Positions 1 through 5,249 of a DNA stretch of 5,648 nt are shown here, one piece after another; positions within the stretch are counted from its first letter, which is position 1, and every line of letters starts with the position of its first letter. Below the pieces are notes generated by a model. That model saw nothing but the letters and a program-made list of their open reading frames with translations. It made no database searches and was not told the origin of the DNA. The position numbers and the translations under genes were made by a program. The stretch is from JAHBVY01 sp964415255 (GTDB lineage Bacteria > Myxococcota_A > Polyangia > Polyangiales > Polyangiaceae). The stretch is from NCBI GenBank assembly GCA_964415255.1, contig CAYQAC010000257.1, positions 1-5,648 of the forward strand. The letters are read 5' to 3'.

Positions 1-1031
1 CGCGGTTCTCCACCACCGAGCGGCCCTGCCCCGCCGAGCGACTCCACCTCCCCGAGCTGCTGGTGGCCCAGCAGGCTCGACACGTGGGCGCGACGCCGGT
101 CAAGATCCACCCCGAGCTGACCTTCAACTAGCGCCGCCACCTCTCGGTGACTCGCCAGCCACCCCGTGTCGCGGGCGAGCTGCTCAATCGCGTCGACCAT
201 CTCCAGCGCGTCCGCGAAGCGCTCCCGAGGATCGAGCGCCGTAGCCCGAGCGAGCATGTCATCGACGGAGGGCGGCACCTTGAGCCCAAACGCCGAGAGC
301 CGCGGGACGCCCTCCGTCGCGATCCGCATCACCAGCTGCGCCTCGCTTGAGCCAGGCCACGGCGAAGAGCCCGTGAGCGACACCCAGAGGCTCACCCCCA
401 GCGCGTACACGTCGAGGCTCGGCCCCACCGGCGCGCGAGAGAGGTACTCCGGCGCCATGTACATCAGCTTCCCAAGCAGGTAATTCTGATCGGTGGTCAC
501 GCTGGCGATCGAGCTCTTGGCGATGCCAAAGTCGAGCACCCGGGTGACGCCGTCGCGCCCCACCAGGAGATTCTCTGGGGAAATATCGCGATGTAAGATG
601 CCGAGCGGGCTCCCCGCGTGGTCCTTCGCGGTGTGCGCCGCGTGGAGGCCGGTCAAGGCGTCCAGGGCGATGCGGAGGAGGACCGGGACAGGCAGCGCGG
701 CGCCTCGCAGCGCGAGCCGGTCCACCAGCTCATCGAGCGCGGCGCCCTCGACGTAGTCGTAGACGATGAAGTAGCCGTCTTCGTCCTTCCCGGCGTAGTG
801 GACGCCCACGATGTTCGCGTGGTGCAGCGCGGCCGCCACCCTTGCTTCCGCGAGGAAACGGCTCACCGCTTCGGGGTGCTCCATCAAGTGAGGCAAGAGG
901 CGCTTGGCCACCACCAGCCGCTCAAAGCCCAACGCCCCCACCGCTCGAGAGAGGTACGCCGCGCCCATGCCGCCGCGCCCCAGCTCGAGCAGGCGCTCGT
1001 ACTCTGCTCCGATCGCGGCGTTGGCCATCAT
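1..1031 (-). CDS. Ser/Thr protein kinase (Hanks type), C-terminal end off window
   Basis: Open reading frame read on the minus strand from an ATGATG at 1031/1028 to the left edge without a stop; 343 residues are visible. It should phosphorylate Ser/Thr of unknown partners in the cytosol. The catalytic domain is complete: Gly-rich loop GRGGMG (18-23), Lys in VVAK (K43), alpha-C Glu (E62), catalytic HRDISPEN (147-154, D149 and N154), DFG (167-169), MAPE (192-195), D207 of subdomain IX, and R271 of subdomain XI in ALDPRERF. It is an RD kinase, so activation-loop phosphorylation is likely. HRD-[IV]-SP-x-N is common in myxobacterial kinases. The domain ends near 285; the following 58 residues resemble no domain I know. 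A sensor or membrane segment may lie beyond the edge. An in-frame TGA at 1086-1088 limits the start. There is no Shine-Dalgarno sequence, but a -10-like box sits just before the ATG. The gene upstream on the same strand encodes a TPR/PEGA-like protein. Confidence 0.95.
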   Translation of the reverse strand, partial: MMANAAIGAEYERLLELGRGGMGAAYLSRAVGALGFERLVVAKRLLPHLMEHPEAVSRFLAEARVAAALHHANIVGVHYAGKDEDGYFIVYDYVEGAALDELVDRLALRGAALPVPVLLRIALDALTGLHAAHTAKDHAGSPLGILHRDISPENLLVGRDGVTRVLDFGIAKSSIASVTTDQNYLLGKLMYMAPEYLSRAPVGPSLDVYALGVSLWVSLTGSSPWPGSSEAQLVMRIATEGVPRLSAFGLKVPPSVDDMLARATALDPRERFADALEMVDAIEQLARDTGWLASHREVAALVEGQLGVDLDRRRAHVSSLLGHQQLGEVESLGGAGPLGGGEP

Positions 1032-1036
1032 CCACG

Positions 1037-1042
1037 AGCATA
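1037..1042 (-). promoter_or_regulatory. Candidate -10 box for a leaderless kinase mRNA
   Basis: Read on the minus strand this is TATGCT, followed by 5 nt and then the first ATG of the kinase. At that distance transcription would start at or next to the ATG. No convincing -35 and no purine-rich ribosome binding site were seen. Support comes mainly from the same arrangement at the two other transcription-unit starts in this window. Confidence 0.35.
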
Positions 1043-1138
1043 GTGGACGGCGCAGGAAATGCGCGAATTGGCGCTCCGGGTTCAATCACGTGTTCTGCGG
1101 CGCGTCTTCTGTGGCGTGTGTCCTGCTCGCTGCATGGC

Positions 1139-1162
1139 GCTCTAGGCGCGACGCCTAGGAGC
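1139..1162. terminator. Hairpin between TPR/PEGA gene and kinase, possible weak terminator
   Basis: CTAGGCG (1142-1148) and CGCCTAG (1152-1158) form a perfect 7-bp inverted repeat around a 3-nt loop. GCTC (1139-1142) and GAGC (1159-1162) can extend it to 10 pairs if one G is bulged. It lies about 55 nt after the stop codon of the TPR/PEGA gene. No T-run follows on either strand, so factor-independent termination is doubtful. It could instead stabilise an mRNA end or be an operator near the kinase start. The rest of the 1032-1215 spacer shows nothing else. Confidence 0.35.
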
Positions 1163-1215
1163 CGCGCCTCGAGCGCCGGTCAGTTTGCCGCTAGTGATTT
1201 GAGGTGGTGGTCACG

Positions 1216-2298
1216 CTAGAAATAGCCGCGCGCCGTCACCCAACCAGGGCCCACCCCCACGGCGGCGTCGCCCCAAGCCACCTGAAACACCCCCAGGTAG
1301 CTGGTGATCACCGCGAGGCCGAGGCTGGCGCCGGCCAGCACATCGGTGCGTGTGATCTTGGCCTGCACCGCGTCCCGCTCCGACACAGTCGGGCGCGATG
1401 AGAGCTCGTCCTTCGCCTGAAGCGCGTCCACCCCACTCACCGCCGTGAGCCCCGCCGCCACCGCGGTGAGCCCCACCCCTGTGAAGAACACCCACGGCGG
1501 CAGGCCACGCTCCTGATCCGCTTGCGGGCGCGCCCCACGATCTGACGGGAACTCGCGGATGATCAACCCCGCCTCGGGAGCCGCGACCACCCCACCGCGC
1601 TCGGCTTGGAGCTCTGGCGCCCGCGCCGCCTCCCCGGCCGTCGTCGCGTACATCTGAATGCGGTAGGAGGTCCCGGTGCTGAGATCGAGCGTGCGGCTGC
1701 TGCGGTGTCCATCACGCGCCACCGCCACCACCGTGTGATTGCCGGGGAGCACGTAGTGGGCGCCCGCCTTCACCACCGCGCCGTCCAGGGTGAGGCTACA
1801 CGGTGCTGGCTCACAGCTCAGCAAGAGCTGCGCGAGCTTGCTCGCCGCGTAAGCCTCGGCGCGCCGCGCTTGCGCGACGACCTCAGCGTCCACCCCCGCG
1901 CGCGTCTTCGCGCGCTCAGCGACGCGCACCACCAAGCGATGATCACCCGCGCGCGCCGCTGACGTGAGCGCGTTAGCCAGGGCCTCCGAGCTGGGCGCGA
2001 GCTCATCCGCCGCCATGAACGCCGCCGCGGCGCGCCCGAAGTCCCCAGCGTCGAAGGCATCGACCCCCTCGTCGTAACGCTCGGCGGCCTGCTGACGATC
2101 GCTCGTCGACTGCGCGAAGGCGACGCTCGGCGCGAGCGCTGTCGTGAGGCTCACCCCGCTCCAAGAAGCCAAACTGACTAATGCGACCCTGCGCGCGAAG
2201 CGCTTGAGCGCGCCCGACGGGACCCCCGCGCCACGCTGAGAGGGCCGGCGCCTGCTCGACGAACGGTCCTCTGTGGATGCTGAGCGGCCACGCCTCAT
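1216..2298 (-). CDS. Secreted TPR and PEGA-like protein with two C-terminal membrane segments
   Basis: 360 residues. An Arg/Ser-rich N-terminus of about 37 residues precedes a hydrophobic stretch (38-60) that ends in AFA (60-62), a good signal peptidase I site, so the protein should be exported. Residues 66-152 look like one or two TPR units (DEGVDAFDAGDFGRAAAAF, 77-94, is the clearest). Residues 155-216 resemble a PEGA-type beta domain: LLLSCEPAPCSLTLDG, then a LPGNHTVVAVARDGHRS turn and a strand ending YRIQM; C162 and C167 could form a disulfide. A linker of about 50 residues leads to two hydrophobic segments (268-288, 319-342) that may anchor it in the inner membrane. The substrate or partner is unknown. 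TPR/PEGA proteins often lie beside kinase genes in myxobacteria, and here the kinase follows 184 nt downstream on the same strand. I chose the first ATG because no later ATG/GTG/TTG leaves an intact signal peptide. Confidence 0.85.
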   Translation of the reverse strand: MRRGRSASTEDRSSSRRRPSQRGAGVPSGALKRFARRVALVSLASWSGVSLTTALAPSVAFAQSTSDRQQAAERYDEGVDAFDAGDFGRAAAAFMAADELAPSSEALANALTSAARAGDHRLVVRVAERAKTRAGVDAEVVAQARRAEAYAASKLAQLLLSCEPAPCSLTLDGAVVKAGAHYVLPGNHTVVAVARDGHRSSRTLDLSTGTSYRIQMYATTAGEAARAPELQAERGGVVAAPEAGLIIREFPSDRGARPQADQERGLPPWVFFTGVGLTAVAAGLTAVSGVDALQAKDELSSRPTVSERDAVQAKITRTDVLAGASLGLAVITSYLGVFQVAWGDAAVGVGPGWVTARGYF

Positions 2299-2304
2299 GC
2301 CTGA

Positions 2305-2310
2305 ACCCTA
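2305..2310 (-). promoter_or_regulatory. Candidate -10 box for a leaderless TPR/PEGA gene mRNA
   Basis: On the minus strand this reads TAGGGT, then TCAGGC (6 nt), then the ATG at 2298. It matches only the TAnnnT core of a -10 element. A TTGCTG lies further upstream but with a spacer of only about 14 nt, too short for a normal -35. No ribosome binding site lies between the box and the start. Confidence 0.3.
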
Positions 2311-2491
2311 GTCGCTAACGCGCACAGCAACCAGGGAGGCGAAGCGCGCCTCCCGACGCCGCGCACCACCCGCGACGCCGAGCGTGACCCATATCAGCGC
2401 CGACGCGCGTGCTGTCATCACCGCTGTGGTCCCTTCGGCGCGCGCTGACGCGCCAGGTACACGACGCCCAAGGCACGCGGCGCCCACGGCA

Positions 2492-2518
2492 TGCGGCGTT
2501 TCAACACGGGACGCCGCA
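2492..2518. repeat. Inverted repeat, 8-bp perfect stem
   Basis: TGCGGCGT (2492-2499) and ACGCCGCA (2511-2518) are exact reverse complements around an 11-nt loop. On the plus strand the stem is followed by CTTTGCC, only a weak T-run. It lies in the middle of the divergent region, well away from both starts. It may be a regulatory site, a weak terminator, or chance in GC-rich sequence. Confidence 0.4.
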
Positions 2519-2553
2519 CTTTGCCGCGTGGTAAGCCAAGCAAGAGGCTCGTG

Positions 2554-2573
2554 GTGTCGTCTCGAGTCGACAC
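2554..2573. promoter_or_regulatory. Near-perfect 20-bp palindrome, candidate operator
   Basis: The arms GTGTCG (2554-2559) and CGACAC (2568-2573) flank T-CTCGAG-T, whose core is itself a palindrome. Only one symmetric position pair (2560/2567) breaks the symmetry. Its length and dyad symmetry are typical of a binding site for a dimeric regulator. It is 154 nt before the lipoprotein ATG and 255 nt before the TPR/PEGA ATG, so it could serve either gene. The regulator is not in this window. Confidence 0.4.
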
Positions 2574-2715
2574 GTGCGGCTCTTGGCGCGCTCCACGTCG
2601 TCTCCAGTCAACGGGCTCGCCCCTGCGCTCGGGGATCGGGGGGTTTGCCTTTTCCACACCGCGCGTCACCGAAGTGCCACGTGACGAGGCCACGGGCGCC
2701 GCTTGCTGGATCCGC

Positions 2716-2721
2716 TATCAT
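2716..2721 (+). promoter_or_regulatory. Candidate -10 box (TATCAT) for a leaderless lipoprotein mRNA
   Basis: TATCAT differs from the TATAAT consensus at one base and is followed by CGCCTC (6 nt) and then the ATG at 2728. Transcription would start at about the A of the ATG. No -35 match was found at normal spacing and there is no Shine-Dalgarno sequence, which fits a leaderless start. Confidence 0.4.
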
Positions 2722-2727
2722 CGCCTC

Positions 2728-3357
2728 ATGCTGCGCCGAAGCGCCCTCGTCCTCACGCTCTTGGGTCTCAGCGCCTGCTCTTGGGTCACCGGTGAGCTGC
2801 CAGCGCCCGTCGCTGAGGGGCAAGGTGGCGCCGGCGGGACCTCGGTCGCGGGCGCCGCGGGCGGCGGAGTCGGCGGCGCGGCTGGGAGCGCCGGCAGCGC
2901 TGGGGTAGGCGGCGCCGCGGGCGGTGTGGCAGGGAACGGCGGGCTAGCGGGCGCAGGTGGCGTCGCTGGGACCGGCGGCCACGGCGGCACCGCTGGCTGT
3001 CAGGACCCTTGCGACTGTGATGGGGATGGAGAGCGCTCCGTCGCGTGCGGCGGACAAGACTGCGACGACCATGACGCCGCGGTCTCGTCTCAACAGAAGC
3101 GGTACTTCTCCACGCCTTCACCGAACCCCGAGGTCTTGTTCGACTACAACTGCAACGGCCAAATCGAGCGCGATCCGGCGCTTGACGTGACCGCCAACTG
3201 TGGCGCGCTCAATCTCGGCCAGTGCGGCGGCCAACAAGGCTACGCCGGCAGCCCCCCACCCTGCGGTGAGCGAGGAGACTGGGGAGAGTGCCGTCCAGAG
3301 GCTGGCCTCTTCTGCCGGCACGTCAAGCTGAGCGAGCGCACCATGACCTGCCGCTGA
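2728..3357 (+). CDS. Lipoprotein with Gly/Ala linker and MopE-like Cys-rich domain
   Basis: 209 residues. The N-terminus MLRRSALVLTLLGLSAC is a canonical lipoprotein signal (lipobox LSAC, lipidated C17), so the mature protein sits on a membrane facing the periplasm or the surface. Residues 31-90 are a low-complexity Gly/Ala linker. The C-terminal part (91-209) holds 12 cysteines, an even number that would allow six disulfides. Residues 95-116 combine CDCDGDG, CGGQDCDD and HD, and 139-147 read DYNCNGQIE. This matches the layout of the MopE-type metal-binding motif (DxDxDG...CGGxDCDDxD...DNDCDG), but in degenerate form. Calcium or copper binding is possible; function is unknown. I chose ATG 2728 over the upstream in-frame ATG at 2491 because only 2728 gives a signal peptide and it follows a -10-like box. 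The gene converges on the copper operon with a 57-nt gap. Confidence 0.88.
   Translation: MLRRSALVLTLLGLSACSWVTGELPAPVAEGQGGAGGTSVAGAAGGGVGGAAGSAGSAGVGGAAGGVAGNGGLAGAGGVAGTGGHGGTAGCQDPCDCDGDGERSVACGGQDCDDHDAAVSSQQKRYFSTPSPNPEVLFDYNCNGQIERDPALDVTANCGALNLGQCGGQQGYAGSPPPCGERGDWGECRPEAGLFCRHVKLSERTMTCR
2851..2924 (+). repeat. 14-bp direct repeat in the Gly/Ala linker
   Basis: GGCGCCGCGGGCGG occurs at 2851-2864 and again at 2911-2924, exactly 60 nt (20 codons) apart, so both copies read GAAGG in frame. The surrounding DNA (about 2820-3000) is built from similar GGC/GCG units, suggesting growth or shrinkage by slippage or recombination. Confidence 0.7.
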
Positions 3358-3360
3358 CGC

Positions 3361-3383
3361 CCTTGAGCCGCGCAGCCTCAAGG
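3361..3383. terminator. Hairpin in convergent gap, candidate bidirectional terminator
   Basis: CCTTGAG (3361-3367) and CTCAAGG (3377-3383) are exact reverse complements with a 9-nt loop. The repeat begins 4 nt after the lipoprotein stop and lies 32 nt beyond the stop of the convergent TolC-type gene. The place is ideal for a shared terminator, but no T-run follows on either strand. Confidence 0.5.
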
Positions 3384-3414
3384 AGCCGAGCCCTGCCTCG
3401 TGGCGCGTGCGATC

Positions 3415-4821
3415 TCAATGCCGTGGCGCGGCGCTCGATGCGGAGGGCTCCGCGGACGAGCCGGCGCTCACCTCGGGCCCGAGGCGGCCGCTCGCGAGCT
3501 GCTCAAGCCCGAGGCGCACGAGCCAGTAGCGCTCCAGCGCGCGCGTGGCCTCGCGCGCGGCGACGAGCTCCGCTGAGCGCGCCGCCAAGAGCTCGAACAC
3601 ACCGATGCTCATGGCGTTGTACTCAAGCAGCGACTGCTCAGTGACGCGCTGCCGGAGCGGCACCACCTCCGCCTGATAGAACTCGGCGCGGCGCCGCGCG
3701 ACCTCAAGCCCCTGCCTCAGCTGCGCGGCGCGGCCACGCACCGCGCTGGCCACGCGCGCGCTGTCGTAGCGCGCTTGGCGCGCGCCGCTCTCTGCGCGGC
3801 TCACGGCTCCCTGGCCCTGATCGAACAGCGGCAGCTCCAGGTGCACCGTGGGGCCGACGCCCCAGCCGCTGTGCCCGCGCTCCACCTCCACCCCAGCGGA
3901 GATGTCCGGCAGCGCGCCGGCGAGCGACGCGCTGTTCGCGCCCTTGCTGTGCTCAGCGAAGCGCTCGCGCAGCGCAGCCAGCTCCAGGCTCGACTCCAGC
4001 GCGCCCTTCACCAGCGCCGGGAGCGGCTGCTCCTCCAGCGGGCTCGGAGGCGGCAGCTGAGGCAGCTTAGTTTCCACACGGAATTCATGCCCCAGCTGCC
4101 ACAGCCCGAGCAGCTCGCCCAGCGCGAGCTTCGCGCTGCGCTCAGCGAGCTCGGCGTCCGCCAGCTGGAGCCGCACCTCTTGGTAGCCCACCTGCTCCGA
4201 CGACAGCTCCAAATCAGTCAGGTTACCTGCCTCATGCAGGCTCGCCGCGGCGCGCGCGCTGGCGTCCGCCGCCCGAGCGCGCAGGCGCAGCAGGCGGCGC
4301 CCCTCGTGCGCCGCCTGGTACACCACCAAGGCGCGCCGCACCTCGAAGCTCAAATCCACCACCTGACCTATCACCTCGAGCTGCGCCCGCGAGAGGCCGG
4401 CCTCGGCCGCTGAGGCGCGCCCGGGCATCAGCAAGAGCCGTGTGAGGCTGAGGGTGACGTCGAAGGCGAGCTCCGGCTCACCTTCACCGAAATACACCGC
4501 GCTCGCGCCGACGCGCGGGTTCGGCAGCTTCCAGGCGCCGACCAACTCGGAGCGGGCGAGCCCCAGGCGCTCGAACGCCGCCTGCACCCGCGGACTGTTG
4601 AGCAGCGCGAGCTGCACCGCGCTCTCGGCGTCGAGCGGGCGCTTCACCAGCTCGCGGATCCGCTCCTCAGCGGCGCCAGTGCCCTCCGCGTGAAACCAGC
4701 GCACCTCCTTGCCGACGCGCTGCTCCGCCCCGCGCTGCACCCCAGCGAGGCCCGCGTCGCGCGCGACGCAGCCGCTCCCAAGCGCGAGCAGCAGCGCGCA
4801 GCTCAGCCACCCTGCCCTCAT
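3415..4821 (-). CDS. TolC/CusC-type outer-membrane efflux lipoprotein
   Basis: 468 residues, a normal length for the outer-membrane efflux protein (OEP) family, whose trimers form channels across the outer membrane and periplasm. A short signal ends at LALGSGC, so C18 is probably lipidated as in CusC/OprM; the residue at -3 is Gly rather than the usual Leu. Two OEP repeats are visible. The first (about 64-250) has LPNPRVGASAVYFGEG and long Ala/Leu/Arg helices. The second (about 265-445) has LPDISAGVEVERG and LELPLFDQGQGAVSRAESG, the typical strand-turn-helix of this family. The tail (451-468) is Ser/Ala-rich and probably disordered. It is the last gene of the operon. Its ATG overlaps the previous stop as ATGA. 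The multicopper oxidase and His-rich lipoprotein upstream point to copper or similar metal export. No inner-membrane pump or adaptor follows, since a convergent gene lies directly downstream. Confidence 0.93.
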   Translation of the reverse strand: MRAGWLSCALLLALGSGCVARDAGLAGVQRGAEQRVGKEVRWFHAEGTGAAEERIRELVKRPLDAESAVQLALLNSPRVQAAFERLGLARSELVGAWKLPNPRVGASAVYFGEGEPELAFDVTLSLTRLLLMPGRASAAEAGLSRAQLEVIGQVVDLSFEVRRALVVYQAAHEGRRLLRLRARAADASARAAASLHEAGNLTDLELSSEQVGYQEVRLQLADAELAERSAKLALGELLGLWQLGHEFRVETKLPQLPPPSPLEEQPLPALVKGALESSLELAALRERFAEHSKGANSASLAGALPDISAGVEVERGHSGWGVGPTVHLELPLFDQGQGAVSRAESGARQARYDSARVASAVRGRAAQLRQGLEVARRRAEFYQAEVVPLRQRVTEQSLLEYNAMSIGVFELLAARSAELVAAREATRALERYWLVRLGLEQLASGRLGPEVSAGSSAEPSASSAAPRH

Positions 4822-5249
4822 GGCGCCCCCTGCTCCGGCGCAGCGCCGGGCTCACCGCTAGGCTTCATGGAGCCTTCGTGCGGTGCTGCGTGCTCGCCGG
4901 GTGGCTCGCTGGCCTCAGCGGCGGGCGCCTCAGCGCCGTGGTGGTGGTGATGGTGCTCGTGCCCGGCGCCGCCGCCCAGGGGCTCCTCCAGCGAGGTCAG
5001 CGGATCGAAGCTGGGCGCGAGCGGATCTAACAGCCGCCGCCCCGGCTCGCTCGCTTGGGCCGCATCGTTCACGCTGCCGGCAGGCGCGCTCAGGGTGGTG
5101 CTCCGGCACCCGGCGCCGAGCGCTGTGCTCAAGAGCAGCGTGGGGAGCATGAGCCGCGCGGAGCGCGCCCAAGCGCTCGCCCGGCGCTCCACCGGCTCCT
5201 CGATCGCTCGGGGCGTCGCGCATATCGTCTGGTTGACTGACTTGCTCAT
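4818..5249 (-). CDS. Small His-rich lipoprotein, possible copper-binding protein
   Basis: 143 residues, not a family I recognise. The hydrophobic stretch LMLPTLLLSTALGAGC (33-48) looks like a lipoprotein signal with C48 as the lipidated residue, although Gly at -3 is atypical. The remainder is Pro/Ala/Glu/Gly-rich and probably disordered. Its key feature is GHEHHHHHHG (96-105), with H120, H124 and M128 further on, a likely Cu(II)/Zn/Ni binding segment. A short motif LLDPLAPSFDPLTSLEEPL (73-91) precedes it and could be a docking helix. Both ends overlap neighbours by 4 nt: its ATG with the oxidase stop and its TGA with the TolC-type start. It is therefore translated with an oxidase and an export channel. 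A periplasmic metal carrier or buffer is my inference. The first ATG leaves a long 32-residue stretch before the hydrophobic core; M34 would leave almost none, so I keep the first ATG. Confidence 0.85.
   Translation of the reverse strand: MSKSVNQTICATPRAIEEPVERRASAWARSARLMLPTLLLSTALGAGCRSTTLSAPAGSVNDAAQASEPGRRLLDPLAPSFDPLTSLEEPLGGGAGHEHHHHHHGAEAPAAEASEPPGEHAAPHEGSMKPSGEPGAAPEQGAP
4826..4831 (-). promoter_or_regulatory. Ribosome binding site of the TolC-type gene
   Basis: On the minus strand AGGGGG lies 4 nt before the ATG at 4821, inside the end of the His-rich lipoprotein gene. It supports this start and a reinitiation mechanism together with the ATGA overlap. The corresponding AGGG before the lipoprotein start (5252-5255) sits only 2 nt from its ATG and is less convincing. 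Confidence 0.5.

Larger units (their letters stand above)
2299..2727. other. Divergent intergenic region without a convincing gene
   Basis: This 429-nt stretch separates the minus-strand TPR/PEGA gene from the plus-strand lipoprotein gene. Open frames exist on both strands, but their translations are Arg/Pro/Ser-rich with no recognisable domain, as expected by chance in GC-rich DNA. It holds the two candidate -10 boxes at its ends, an inverted repeat at 2492-2518 and a near-palindrome at 2554-2573. No tRNA-like or CRISPR-like structure was seen. Confidence 0.7.

Noticed and set aside
166..1219. Several overlapping plus-strand frames across the kinase region
   Set aside because: The minus-strand kinase has all catalytic motifs in order through the whole stretch; the plus-strand products are low-complexity Arg/Ser/Ala.
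2437..2454. GGCGCG/CGCGCC inverted repeat in the divergent region
   Set aside because: Made only of G and C with a 6-bp stem; repeats of this kind are abundant by chance in this sequence.
79..2683. CACGTG hexamers at 79-84, 1087-1092, 2571-2576 and 2678-2683 as a shared regulator site
   Set aside because: Four copies in 5.6 kb of GC-rich DNA are not far above chance, and one lies inside the kinase coding region.
2384..2908. Plus and minus frames of 91-174 residues in the divergent intergenic region
   Set aside because: No start signals, no recognisable domain, and the plus frame runs into the out-of-frame lipoprotein gene; composition looks random.
3775..4413. Long plus-strand open frame of 212 residues inside the TolC-type gene
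   Set aside because: It is antisense to a well-supported OEP gene, Arg/Gln/Leu-rich and without domains; such mirror frames are expected in GC-rich coding DNA.
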